Of a stretch of 50,144 nt of DNA, positions 1-8,110 are shown one piece after another (positions within the stretch are counted from its first letter, which is position 1; each line of letters opens with the position of its first letter). Made by a program: the position numbers and the translations under genes. The notes beneath the pieces are model-generated. The model was given only the letters and a program-made list of their open reading frames with translations. It was not told the origin of the DNA and searched no databases. This stretch comes from Planctomycetota bacterium (GTDB lineage Bacteria; Planctomycetota; Phycisphaerae; Phycisphaerales; SM1A02): contig CABYSN010000003.1 of NCBI GenBank assembly GCA_902521645.1, forward strand, positions 1-50,144, written 5' to 3'.

Positions 1-937
1 CTGCGAGTGGGTCGCCCCATGGCACCTCCCAGTACGGTGTCGCTTCGACGCCGCTGCCTGAATTCGACCACCCGGAACCCTCCAGAATGAAGGGGCCCTG
101 GCCGTTGTTTCCCTTCATGAACACGTCATCGAGTTCGATCATGCTCTGTGCTCCGATGGCGGGGCCGATCGAAACGAAGCTGTCATACTGAGGATCAGAC
201 AGGCCCGGTATGGGAAGCGTCCAGAATGGGTCCCATTGCTGATCACCTCCGACGTCGTCATGGTGAAATCCGGCACCATCCGCGGTCGCGATCCTTGCAT
301 TCTCAAGCCCGAGCACCGTGGGGATGGCCGATCCGGTTGCCTGTTCGAACGTGGCATAGACCTCGATCACCATGTACGCGCCCCATGGGGAATCCCTCAG
401 AATCGGATTCAGGTCGAAGCCGGTGAAGGACGTGGGTGGTCCGCAACTCGTGTCGACTCCCCAGCATGGAAGGCCGCAGTCGGTGAAGCATGAGGACTCC
501 TCACCGGATTCGCAGATCCCGTCTCCGCACACGCCGCAGTCGGAGGGGCAGTCGAAGGAGTTTTCATTCGTGGAACACACACCATCGCCACAGGTGCCGC
601 AGTCCTCCGGGCAGGAGTCGACATCCTCATTGAACCAGCAGATCCCGTCCCCGCAGGGCGATCCGCAATCCTGGTAGCACGATTCCCCTTCGTCGTCCCA
701 CGCGCAGTATCCGTCACCGCAGAAGCCGCAGTCGACGTAACAGTTCTCGCCGTCCTCGTCGCCGGCGCAGTATCCGTCGCCGCAGTAGCCGCAGTCGACC
801 GGGCAGATGAACTCATCCTCGGCCGGGTAGTCGCAATAGCCATCCCCGCATTCCGCTTGTGCCAGGACTGGATGGGCCATGGCGACGAGTGCAAGGGCCG
901 TCATTGTCACGAAGAGAACATGGTGCTTGCAGGTCAT
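1..937 (-). CDS. secreted cysteine-rich CGDG-repeat protein, 3' end outside window
   Basis: The reading frame is open on the minus strand from ATG at 937 to the window edge (312 codons seen), so the C terminus is missing. Residues 1-26 form a signal peptide (hydrophobic core, VLA cleavage site). Residues about 29-155 hold six tandem cysteine-rich units of the form CGDGxC...E...CxxDC, a disulfide-rich repeat known from secreted proteins of planctomycetes and myxobacteria. The acidic residues could bind calcium, which is inference. The rest (about 160-312) has Gly, Ser and aromatic residues like a beta-sandwich adhesion domain but matches no family I can name. A GGAG motif lies about 5 nt before the ATG. 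It lies downstream of the hydrolase at 1034-2239 on the same strand and could share its transcript. Function unknown; probably surface or extracellular. Confidence 0.8.
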   Translation of the reverse strand, partial: MTCKHHVLFVTMTALALVAMAHPVLAQAECGDGYCDYPAEDEFICPVDCGYCGDGYCAGDEDGENCYVDCGFCGDGYCAWDDEGESCYQDCGSPCGDGICWFNEDVDSCPEDCGTCGDGVCSTNENSFDCPSDCGVCGDGICESGEESSCFTDCGLPCWGVDTSCGPPTSFTGFDLNPILRDSPWGAYMVIEVYATFEQATGSAIPTVLGLENARIATADGAGFHHDDVGGDQQWDPFWTLPIPGLSDPQYDSFVSIGPAIGAQSMIELDDVFMKGNNGQGPFILEGSGWSNSGSGVEATPYWEVPWGDPLA

Positions 938-1033
938 CCGTACTCCATTCACGTCGGAGGGGTCGATGGTATCAGCAAAGCCGTCGTTCTCTTTTTTCAA
1001 TTCACGATCCCAGTGAAGATCGTCTGCGTCGAA

Positions 1034-2239
1034 TCACCTTTCACTGGGTCCATAGACGGCTTTTCGGAGTTGTGCCGGGATCTCGGCATTGAATTCGCGT
1101 GCCCGCGTCATGAAGACGGCGAAGACATCGTTGGTCGGGTCGATCCAGAAATGGGTGTTGTGATAACCCGACCAGCCGTAGGTCGTCGACGGCGCCATGG
1201 AGCCTTCGGCTGCCGGATCCTTCAGAATGAACACGCTGAAGCCCATGTCCATGCCACGCATCATCTCGGGGAAGATGTCCTTGCTGTGAGGCGTCGTCAT
1301 CGCATCGATGCTGTCCTGGGAGATGATTCGTTTGCCGCGGAAGACGCCGTCGTTGGCCAGCATCTCGCAGAATCTCGCATAGTCGGCGGGGCATGAGACC
1401 AGGCCCTCTCCGCCGAAGTGCGCCTTGCTGTCAGGGTCGTAGTTCATCTCATCCAGCAGGTGCGTGTAGCCCTTGAGGTTGCCGGCGTTGATCCAGAGTG
1501 GTTGAAAACGCGCTCTTCGTTCCTCGTCGAGAACGAAACTCGTCTCCGTCATGCCCAGTGGTTCGAACAGTGCGGTCTCGAGGTACTCGGAAAACGACTT
1601 GCCTGAGAGCACCTCGACCAGCCGTCCGAGGATCGCCTGGTTGATTCCGTAGAGGTACTGGGTTCCCGGATCGAATTCGAGCGGATACTTCGCCGCGACT
1701 TCACAGAACGTCTGGAGATTCTCATGGCGTGTCTGCAGGGTGTGGGGTTCGTTGGAGAGTGGGGGCAGGCCGTCCCATGTGAAGTATCCGAAACCGGAGC
1801 GGTGGGTCATCAGATCGATGATTCGCAGAGGCGTCTTCGCGGGTCGAAGGGTGTCGCCGTCCCGTACCATCAGTTCGGCGAAGCAGGGGATGTATTTCGA
1901 GACCGGATCGTCCCACTTGAAGAGTCCCTGTTCATGCAGGGTCAGCATCGCGACGATGGTGATCGGCTTCGACATCGACCAGATCGGAAAGAGCGTCTCG
2001 TCGGTGATGTCCCGATCGCCCGCTCTGGTTGAATTTCGAATCGAGCGGTGGATCTCCTCGCCGTCCCGCCACACGAGCACGATGTTGCTTCCCGTCAGTT
2101 CGTCCTCGATCAGTCTCTCCTGCACTTCGGTGATCGCATCGGCCATTCCGGGATTGAGGTCTTCGGCGGAGGCCGGCGTGGTGATGCCGAGGGCGCAGGT
2201 GCTGAGAAGGACGCAGATCGTCAGGAGGTGTCTGGGCAT
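1034..2239 (-). CDS. exported serine hydrolase, class C beta-lactamase / EstB-type family
   Basis: A 401-aa protein with a Sec signal peptide (residues 1-25, ending ASA). It belongs to the penicillin-binding-protein-like serine hydrolases (beta-lactamase class C, EstB esterases, D-aminopeptidases). The nucleophile motif SxxK is S88-M-S-K91, followed by a typical helix. A Tyr-containing YGIN segment takes the place of YxN, and a C-terminal GWSG...FWIDP segment matches the conserved third-motif region of esterase-like members. This variant usually acts on esters or peptides rather than clinical beta-lactams; the substrate cannot be told from sequence. An in-frame ATG at 2278 would add 13 residues before the signal peptide, so 2239 is preferred. 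The gene starts 50 bp downstream of the PDZ-protein gene at 2289 and is probably co-transcribed with it. Confidence 0.88.
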   Translation of the reverse strand: MPRHLLTICVLLSTCALGITTPASAEDLNPGMADAITEVQERLIEDELTGSNIVLVWRDGEEIHRSIRNSTRAGDRDITDETLFPIWSMSKPITIVAMLTLHEQGLFKWDDPVSKYIPCFAELMVRDGDTLRPAKTPLRIIDLMTHRSGFGYFTWDGLPPLSNEPHTLQTRHENLQTFCEVAAKYPLEFDPGTQYLYGINQAILGRLVEVLSGKSFSEYLETALFEPLGMTETSFVLDEERRARFQPLWINAGNLKGYTHLLDEMNYDPDSKAHFGGEGLVSCPADYARFCEMLANDGVFRGKRIISQDSIDAMTTPHSKDIFPEMMRGMDMGFSVFILKDPAAEGSMAPSTTYGWSGYHNTHFWIDPTNDVFAVFMTRAREFNAEIPAQLRKAVYGPSER

Positions 2240-2288
2240 GTTTTTTCTCGTCGTGATGTTTCTGTTGGTGGGGTGCAACGGTCGGTGC

Positions 2289-3773
2289 TCACTGTACCGA
2301 GGCTGAACTTGACGATCCAGCGTCGAGCTTCATCATCGCCAGCCTGCGGTCCTTCATGCAGAGGATCAGCGCGGTCGCTGCGGTGGCGGAGAGTCTCGGG
2401 GCGGCCTCGAAATCCTGTGGATTGTTGTCCCGATTCGGCTGGTAGTAGAAGGTCCCGTCGGGGCACTGCGCGAGGGTGAACCACCATCGGTTGGCATCCA
2501 TCGTCCGTCTGTATGATTCCGGGTCGACGGCGGCCCCCAGTGCCGTCCATCCCATGCCGAGGATCGGGGAGCCGTGGGTGTCGGAGAAGGTGTCCGGGTG
2601 CTTGCCGATGCACCGTGCCGATCGAAGCGCGTATTTCGAGTAGCCCTGTCGATCCGATGCCAGGGCGTGCGCCAGAGAAGCCGCTCCGGTCCGTCCCATG
2701 TCCGCATAGCCATCTCCGCCCAGACTGTCGGCGTACCAGACATATCCGATGTCGTTCGTCCCGCGCTTCGCGAACTCGTGTGCAGATTTGAATCCGTCCT
2801 CGTCGACGGGCAGTCCGCATCGGCCGATCAACGCCCAGGTCATCTTGCACTGCATCGCGAGAATGTTGATCGCTCCGTAGCCGTTGCCGCCCGGGCGTTC
2901 AGCAGGTCGGTGTCCCCAGCCTCCGTTTCCCATCTGTGCCTTCGGCAGCCATCGATTGATCTCCTCGAGCTCCGGCAGGACCCATGTTTCACGTGTGGCG
3001 AGATAGTACTCCCCGAGGTAGATCCCGTAGAGGGAGTGCGTCCAGCAGTCGTAGTTCGTGTAGTCGATCACCTCGGAGGTCCTGGCGGCGAACGCCCGCG
3101 CGGCCATGCGGGTGTGTTCGCGGTAGCGCTCGTCTCCACTTGCCAGCAGGGCAAGTGCTGCGAACGCGTTGATGTGCTGTCGATCACCCCACGTGCCGTT
3201 CTCAAGTTGACGACTCGCGATGTAGGGCAGCAGTTCCTCGAGAATCCTGTCGGTCTTGTCACAGTCGAACGGATAGCTCTCGGAGAAGCTTCCGTACGCC
3301 TTGCCGATCTCGAGCACCACGTGTCCCATCTCCCCGTCCCGCATGAAGTCGATTCGCATGCGGCCCGAGCCATCGGTTCCCTGACATGTTTCAAGGGCGG
3401 CGGCGAATTCCATCAACGGACCTTCGTATCCGAACTTGTCCATTCCGTAGCCGAACTTGTGCGCGGTCGAGAATTCTTTGCGAGATCCTGCTCCCACGAT
3501 CACATCGCCGACTTGAATCCGCCCGGAAGCGGGGGAGTCGGGAAAGACATGTCCGACCGTCAGCACCTTCGGTGCGTGGTCTTCCAATCGAACTCGTATG
3601 CCGGTGATTCCGAGGTTGATCATCCAGCCTCCGGCATTCGCGTCCGGGCCCTTGGTGGTTTGCAGGTCGTACTTTGGATTGTCTATGGGGGTGGACGCTC
3701 CGGATTCAGCCATTGGCCCCGCCATCCACAGCATGGCCGTCGTCGAAATGAGTAGTTTTCGCATGGTCATCAT
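2289..3773 (-). CDS. exported PDZ-domain protein with prenyltransferase/squalene-cyclase-like helical repeats
   Basis: A 494-aa protein with an N-terminal signal peptide. Residues about 45-160 form a PDZ-like domain (IRVRLEDHAPKVLTVGHVFPDSPA...GDVIVG), which normally binds peptide ends. Residues about 170-480 contain repeated helical units with G-x-W-G-type motifs (ENGTWGDRQH, MGNGGWGHRP), like the alpha-toroid of terpene cyclases and prenyltransferase subunits. The combination resembles the planctomycete/verrucomicrobial DUF6288-type proteins; that name is from memory and should be checked. No catalytic role is established. Three nearby ATGs (3773, 3770, 3764) are possible starts, and GGAG lies just upstream. 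It sits directly upstream of the beta-lactamase-fold hydrolase on the same strand. Confidence 0.82.
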   Translation of the reverse strand: MMTMRKLLISTTAMLWMAGPMAESGASTPIDNPKYDLQTTKGPDANAGGWMINLGITGIRVRLEDHAPKVLTVGHVFPDSPASGRIQVGDVIVGAGSRKEFSTAHKFGYGMDKFGYEGPLMEFAAALETCQGTDGSGRMRIDFMRDGEMGHVVLEIGKAYGSFSESYPFDCDKTDRILEELLPYIASRQLENGTWGDRQHINAFAALALLASGDERYREHTRMAARAFAARTSEVIDYTNYDCWTHSLYGIYLGEYYLATRETWVLPELEEINRWLPKAQMGNGGWGHRPAERPGGNGYGAINILAMQCKMTWALIGRCGLPVDEDGFKSAHEFAKRGTNDIGYVWYADSLGGDGYADMGRTGAASLAHALASDRQGYSKYALRSARCIGKHPDTFSDTHGSPILGMGWTALGAAVDPESYRRTMDANRWWFTLAQCPDGTFYYQPNRDNNPQDFEAAPRLSATAATALILCMKDRRLAMMKLDAGSSSSASVQ

Positions 3774-3970
3774 GTTCTCCAGAGCGGTCAGACGGGGATT
3801 GTCCGTCCTTATCGGTGTCTCAGAAGGCGAAAATGGTCGTTCTGTCGATGAATTTTAATGGACGCCCGGACTCTGGAATGAAATAATGATTGAAATCGTA
3901 CCCCCACCCTCCTTCACAGGCGATAGATGACCAGATCCAGGCATGCTTGATCGGTCGGAAAAGAGATGAC

Positions 3971-5005
3971 ATGAGACATTCGATCCAGGCTTCTGTTCTT
4001 CTTGCAACGGTTCTGTGCAGTGCCGGGCAGGCCTTCTCCCAGCAACAGTTCACGCGAACGATCAACGTGGACGGATTGAACCGTCAGTATCTGATCTATC
4101 TGCCCACGAACTTCGACACCTCCGAGAACATGCCTGTGATGATGTGGCACCATGGAGGAGGCGGAACCGCCAGCGAGGCGCTGAACTTCGAAATCGACTT
4201 TCGTTCTCTGGCGAACTCGCAGCGATTCATCGCGGTCTATGCCCAGGCCTACCCGGATGTTCTTGAAGGCTGCAATTGCTGGGGATACGAAGAACCCGGC
4301 GGCTACGAGAATGGAAACTACGACATCGATCTCGCCTACACGAGCGCGGTGATCGACGACCTCGCCAAGACCTACAACGCGGACCGTACGCGTATCTACG
4401 CTGGTGGATATTCCATGGGTGCCAGCTACGTCTGGGATCTGGCCTGTGTCAAGAGCGATGAGATCGCCGCGATCGCCCCCGTGGCGGCCAGCTGCTATCC
4501 CTGGACGTTCGATGCCTGTGATTCGGCCGCACCGATCGGTGTCTGCCACATTCTCGGTACCGAGGATTTCTACGCGCCGTACAACGGTGGGTGGGTCCCA
4601 TCCGCCCAGGCGCAGTGGGTGTACTGGGTCGCCAAGAACGGGGCTGAGACGCCTCCCGAGGAGGTCAACCTCGGTAGTGGCGTCACTCGATACACCTGGG
4701 CTGCCGGGGAGAACTGTGAAGCTGCTTATCAGCATTTCCGTCGCCAGGGTGGTGGACACGATGTTCCCGGCTTCGCGGCCGACGCGATCTGGGATTTCGT
4801 CTCTCAGCACGCCCTCGAGACCGTGCTCGACTGCGTCGATGATTCGATCCTCGGAGACATCAACGGTGACGGTTTCGTCAACGGTCAGGATCTGGCTCAG
4901 GTGCTCGCGTTCTGGGGCACGAATAACGCCGGGGCCGATCTCAACGAGGACGGCACCGTCAGTGGTGCGGACATCACGATCGTGCTTTCCGCCTGGACCA
5001 GTTGA
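3971..5005 (+). CDS. secreted PHB-depolymerase-family esterase with C-terminal dockerin-like domain
   Basis: A 344-aa secreted alpha/beta hydrolase. Residues 1-23 are a signal peptide (ending AFS). The oxyanion region is WHHGGGG (59-65). The nucleophile elbow is G-Y-S148-M-G, the acid is probably D199 (GTEDF) and the base H263 (GGGHDVPG). This layout fits the esterase PHB-depolymerase / feruloyl-esterase-like family, which cleaves polyester or carbohydrate ester bonds outside the cell. Residues 294-344 carry two EF-hand-like calcium loops (DINGDGFVNGQD, DLNEDGTVSGAD) ending in LSAW, a dockerin type I-like module. The upstream in-frame ATG at 3890 lies before the signal peptide, so 3971 is chosen. 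Its nearest relative here is the convergent gene at 5119-6165. Confidence 0.9.
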   Translation: MRHSIQASVLLATVLCSAGQAFSQQQFTRTINVDGLNRQYLIYLPTNFDTSENMPVMMWHHGGGGTASEALNFEIDFRSLANSQRFIAVYAQAYPDVLEGCNCWGYEEPGGYENGNYDIDLAYTSAVIDDLAKTYNADRTRIYAGGYSMGASYVWDLACVKSDEIAAIAPVAASCYPWTFDACDSAAPIGVCHILGTEDFYAPYNGGWVPSAQAQWVYWVAKNGAETPPEEVNLGSGVTRYTWAAGENCEAAYQHFRRQGGGHDVPGFAADAIWDFVSQHALETVLDCVDDSILGDINGDGFVNGQDLAQVLAFWGTNNAGADLNEDGTVSGADITIVLSAWTS

Positions 5006-5035
5006 GCGTCGCTTCGATCCCGTGAAAGAACATGT

Positions 5036-5074
5036 GAAACACCGGAACTGCTCGTGAAGCAGCTCCGGTGTTTC
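5036..5074. terminator. bidirectional hairpin between convergent esterase genes
   Basis: Two 17-nt arms (5036-5052 and 5058-5074) are complementary except for one A-C mismatch and enclose a 5-nt loop. The stem begins GAAACACCGG and ends CCGGTGTTTC. It lies in the 113-bp gap between two converging genes, where a shared terminator is expected. There is no strong T tract on either side, so the call rests on position and stem strength. Confidence 0.7.
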
Positions 5075-5118
5075 ATTGTCAGGAATGATCTCGGCGTTTC
5101 GACGGATCGACCGCTCTT

Positions 5119-6165
5119 TCAGTTCGACCACGATGCCAGAATGAATGTGATGTCTGCCGCATCCACGATTCCATCGGAATTGATGTCCGTGTCTTCGTCA
5201 TTCGAACCCCAGTAGGCCAAGACCAGTGTGAGGTCGCTGCCGTCGACGATGCCATCGTTGGTGACGTCGGCTGGATTGGGGACCGGAGCGTTGATCCCGG
5301 AGAAGAACTGCCAGATCTCGTAGGTCGCGTCGATGTCCATGTTTCCCGAGCGTCCCGGCCAGTCATGGCCACCACCCTGAATCAGGTAGTAGTTCAGCTC
5401 CAGGGTGTTGAAAAAGGAGTTGTAGACGTCGAGTCGGACCGTGCTGCCGTCCGAAGGGTCGAAGTCCGGGAGCTGGGTGCTGGTGATGCTGTTGGATTCC
5501 ATCAGTTCGGCCCAGAACTCCATCGTTTCCGGAATGGGTCGATAGGCTCCCCAGCCGCCGGCATTGGTCATGTCGCCACCGAACCATGTCACACTGTCGG
5601 CGGTTCCATTCATGGAGAGCATCGGACGGACCACTGTCGGTGAGCAATTCGTGAACAGCGTGTCCAACATCATTCCGATGATCGGTGCCGTCGCCATGAA
5701 TGTCTCCGATTCACGGCAGGCGAGTTGGAAGCACATTTCGGCGCCATTGGAGAATCCGGTGACGAAGGTCCGGTCGGGATCGAGGTCGTGTTCATTCTGC
5801 AGGTGCAGTGCGAGCTCCCTCAGGAATCCGTCATCGTCGATATCGATGCCCTGGTGGAAGTCGTAACCGACATCCCAGAAGCGTTGGTTGTTCTGATCTC
5901 TCGTGCCGTTTGGGAAGGCGACCACGAAGCCTTCCTCGTTGGCAAGCTGGGTCCAGCCGTAGTTGTTGAGCATGTCGTTGTTGTTGCCGCCATATCCGTG
6001 GAGCACGAGGACCAACGGCATGGATGGCGACACCTGCGGTGGGATGTGGATTCGATACTGTCGGCTCAGCCCGTCGTGTTCGAAACCCAGATTCTGGGCA
6101 TCGACCGCCGTCGTCAGAGACGACCCGATGAGAAGTGCTGCTGTCAATGCGAACGGGTGCGTCAT
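5119..6165 (-). CDS. secreted PHB-depolymerase-family esterase with C-terminal dockerin-like domain
   Basis: A 348-aa paralogue of the esterase at 3971-5005, transcribed towards it. Residues 1-23 are a signal peptide (ending VDA). The fold shows LVLVLHGYGGN (oxyanion region, 51-61), the nucleophile elbow G-F-S139-N-G, acid D190 (NGTADSV) and base H267 (GGGHDWPG). The family hydrolyses polyesters or ester-linked side chains of polysaccharides; the exact substrate is unknown. Residues about 298-348 hold two EF-hand-like loops (DVTNDGIVDGSD, DINSDGIVDAAD) ending LASW. An in-frame ATG at 6255 would add 30 residues before the signal peptide and is rejected. The shared hairpin at 5036-5074 separates the pair. 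Confidence 0.9.
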   Translation of the reverse strand: MTHPFALTAALLIGSSLTTAVDAQNLGFEHDGLSRQYRIHIPPQVSPSMPLVLVLHGYGGNNNDMLNNYGWTQLANEEGFVVAFPNGTRDQNNQRFWDVGYDFHQGIDIDDDGFLRELALHLQNEHDLDPDRTFVTGFSNGAEMCFQLACRESETFMATAPIIGMMLDTLFTNCSPTVVRPMLSMNGTADSVTWFGGDMTNAGGWGAYRPIPETMEFWAELMESNSITSTQLPDFDPSDGSTVRLDVYNSFFNTLELNYYLIQGGGHDWPGRSGNMDIDATYEIWQFFSGINAPVPNPADVTNDGIVDGSDLTLVLAYWGSNDEDTDINSDGIVDAADITFILASWSN

Positions 6166-6371
6166 GTCGTGGTTCTCATCTTTCGGTGTGCCATGTTTCT
6201 TCAGGGTATCTCGAAAGACACCGGAATCCACGTCATCGGTCGCACTTTGGGCCAAATGAGCGACGAATCCTCGCTTTTCAATCCATTGGTCGACTGATTG
6301 GAGTTTCTATCAGCAGGTGCGATTTCGCTTCCGTTTCATCAGCTGGTTTCACGTGACTTCTGTTTCATTGA

Positions 6372-6400
6372 GAAGGCCCTGCGCTTCGCGCAGGGCCTTC
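6372..6400 (-). terminator. hairpin downstream of the CBM2-dockerin gene
   Basis: A perfect 13-bp stem (GAAGGCCCTGCGC pairing with GCGCAGGGCCTTC) with a 3-nt loop, located 28 bp past the stop codon of the minus-strand gene at 6429. The T tract is poor, but position and stem stability fit a transcription terminator. Confidence 0.65.
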
Positions 6401-6428
6401 GTCTCCGGTTCCTATGAAGGTCCGTCCC

Positions 6429-7856
6429 TTACAGGTTGTCGCCGACCGGATCTCCCAGAACGACCATGCTCTGGAAGTACTCGATGACTCCCGAATCCGA
6501 GACGTCCAGAGCGGGCCACTGCGGCCAGTCGAACGTGTCGTTCATGAAGGGATCCATCTGATCCCAGCTGAGGACAGTCAGGTGGTTGATGTCATGGTTG
6601 ATGGCCACGCCTTCGATCGAGCGGAATCCATGGGTTCTGCCATGCATCCAGCCGCCGTAGTGCGGTTCCATCTTGAGGGTGTTGATGAAGGTTTCGACCA
6701 TCTCGTTCTGCTCGAGGTAGTCGGCGTATCCTTCTCGGCCGAATTCACGCACCATGTCCATGACCAGAGCGGTCATCTCGGTCTCGTCCTCGACGAGACG
6801 TGCGGTGCGCTGGATGTCGGCGAGGATCTGCGGGTCGTAGGCATCGTCCGTGATCCAACCGACCTTGGCGCCCTGCATGGCATACCAGAGTCCCACGCCC
6901 TTGAGGTCGTTGCCCCAGGCCTGGCTGTTGTTGGTCAACGCCTCATCGAACGCCCACTGTCCGACTTCCTCCATGATGAGTGAGGAAAGCCCGAAGAACG
7001 CACGCAGGTTGTTGTAGGCGATCATCGCTTCGGTGGTGATCGCGGTCCGGCCGCCGACCAGTTCGTCATCGTGCGAGTTGTGGTTGGAGCCGTGAAAATC
7101 ACCCCAGCATGTGATCGTGATGAACTCGCCCATGCAGGGGTCGTCGTGGCCGTCACCGCCGTCGTGTCCGTCATCATCACCGCCGCCGTGGTCGTCTCCG
7201 TCGCCGTGATCGTCATCACCGTCACCGTGATCGTCGTCACCGTCCCCATGGCCATCGTCGCTCGGGCAGTCGCCCCACATGCTCAGGGCCAGAGTCAGGT
7301 CCGCGCCATCGACGAGATTCGAACCGTCCAGGTCGGCGGTTTCGTCCGCGGTGTTCCAGGCAGAGAGGATCATCGTGATGTCCTTGCCGTCGACTTTGCC
7401 GTTCGCGTCCACGTCGCCCATGCAATGGGATCCGTGATCGCCGTGATCAAGGATCTCGCCCTCGATCATCACCATGATGGATTCGTCGTTGAGCCGTACG
7501 TCCATCGGTGCCGGGGGCCAGGATCCTATCCCGGTGAATCCGAGCGTGACCGAAGCGCCCGGTTGGATCGTTTCGTTGTAGTTGACGTTGTCGAAGAAGT
7601 TCCTGTTTCCCTGCTGCGAGTGCGTGCAGTTCCAGAAGTGTTCGATCTCCGGCGTGCCCATCCAGGACAGGGTCCAGCTGTTCAAGGTGGATCCCCCCGG
7701 ATCCGCCGTCAGGATGATGTCGGCGTTGTATCCGCCCGGCCATTCAGATGTCTTCTGGTAGTTGATTGAATGCTGCCCATGCGCAAGGCCTGAACACAGC
7801 GCGGGTACGGCGACAACGACGGCCCACGACAGTGATCGTTTCGATTCCATTTTCAT
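6429..7856 (-). CDS. secreted protein: CBM2-like domain, dockerin-like module, His/Asp/Gly linker, unknown C-terminal domain
   Basis: A 475-aa exported protein. Residues 1-27 are a signal peptide. Residues about 29-130 resemble a family 2 carbohydrate-binding module: spaced tryptophans, SQQG, NETIQPGASVTLGFTG. Residues about 133-195 carry two EF-hand-like dockerin loops (DVDANGKVDGKD, DLDGSNLVDGAD). Residues about 196-240 are a low-complexity linker of repeated HGDGDDD units, which could bind metal ions (inference). The remaining 230 or so residues form a mostly helical domain I do not recognise, rich in Trp, His and Asp. The dockerin is internal, unlike in the esterases nearby. The start was chosen because AAGGA lies 7 nt before ATG 7856. 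Role: probably polysaccharide attachment or degradation outside the cell. Confidence 0.85.
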   Translation of the reverse strand: MKMESKRSLSWAVVVAVPALCSGLAHGQHSINYQKTSEWPGGYNADIILTADPGGSTLNSWTLSWMGTPEIEHFWNCTHSQQGNRNFFDNVNYNETIQPGASVTLGFTGIGSWPPAPMDVRLNDESIMVMIEGEILDHGDHGSHCMGDVDANGKVDGKDITMILSAWNTADETADLDGSNLVDGADLTLALSMWGDCPSDDGHGDGDDDHGDGDDDHGDGDDHGGGDDDGHDGGDGHDDPCMGEFITITCWGDFHGSNHNSHDDELVGGRTAITTEAMIAYNNLRAFFGLSSLIMEEVGQWAFDEALTNNSQAWGNDLKGVGLWYAMQGAKVGWITDDAYDPQILADIQRTARLVEDETEMTALVMDMVREFGREGYADYLEQNEMVETFINTLKMEPHYGGWMHGRTHGFRSIEGVAINHDINHLTVLSWDQMDPFMNDTFDWPQWPALDVSDSGVIEYFQSMVVLGDPVGDNL

Positions 7857-8034
7857 TTTGATTTCCTTAGAGAGCCCCATCTCTACTTCTCTTGCGAACC
7901 ACCATACGAACCGGGGTTGGGAGCGGTTCCCCGAGGTTGAGAACTAGAATCACAGCCGGTGCGATCTTTTTCGTCTCAACTTCGAAAAGTCTGTTTTTCG
8001 CTTTTCAGAACCACTCGCGCGCTGTTCATGCCTG

Positions 8035-8092
8035 AAAAAAACTGGCGGACGGGGTCATATCGTTCAATTCGTGCTCGGAGCATCCCCGCCAG
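8035..8092 (-). terminator. Rho-independent terminator of the SGNH-like gene
   Basis: On the minus strand, arms CTGGCGGGG and CCGCCAG form the main stem, with a small inner TGCTC/GAGCA hairpin, followed immediately by seven T residues (A7 at 8035-8041 on the plus strand). It begins 19 bp past the stop codon of the gene at 8111. Confidence 0.75.
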
Positions 8093-8110
8093 GGAGCCGG
8101 AATCGCAGGT

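Noticed and set aside
1009-1048. Hairpin CCCAGTGAA/TTCACTGGG as terminator of the serine hydrolase gene
   Set aside because: The arms overlap the coding end, the loop is 22 nt and the minus strand downstream carries an A run, not a T run.
2574-3755. Long plus-strand ORF opposite the PDZ-domain gene
   Set aside because: It is a shadow of the minus-strand gene: no ribosome site, odd composition and no recognisable domain. The same applies to long antisense frames at 3914-5131, 24444-25688, 31662-33335, 35097-36641, 36666-37976 and 38295-39722.
7150-7262. CRISPR-like or tandem DNA repeat
   Set aside because: The repetition is codons of the HGDGDDD linker, with short irregular units and no spacers.
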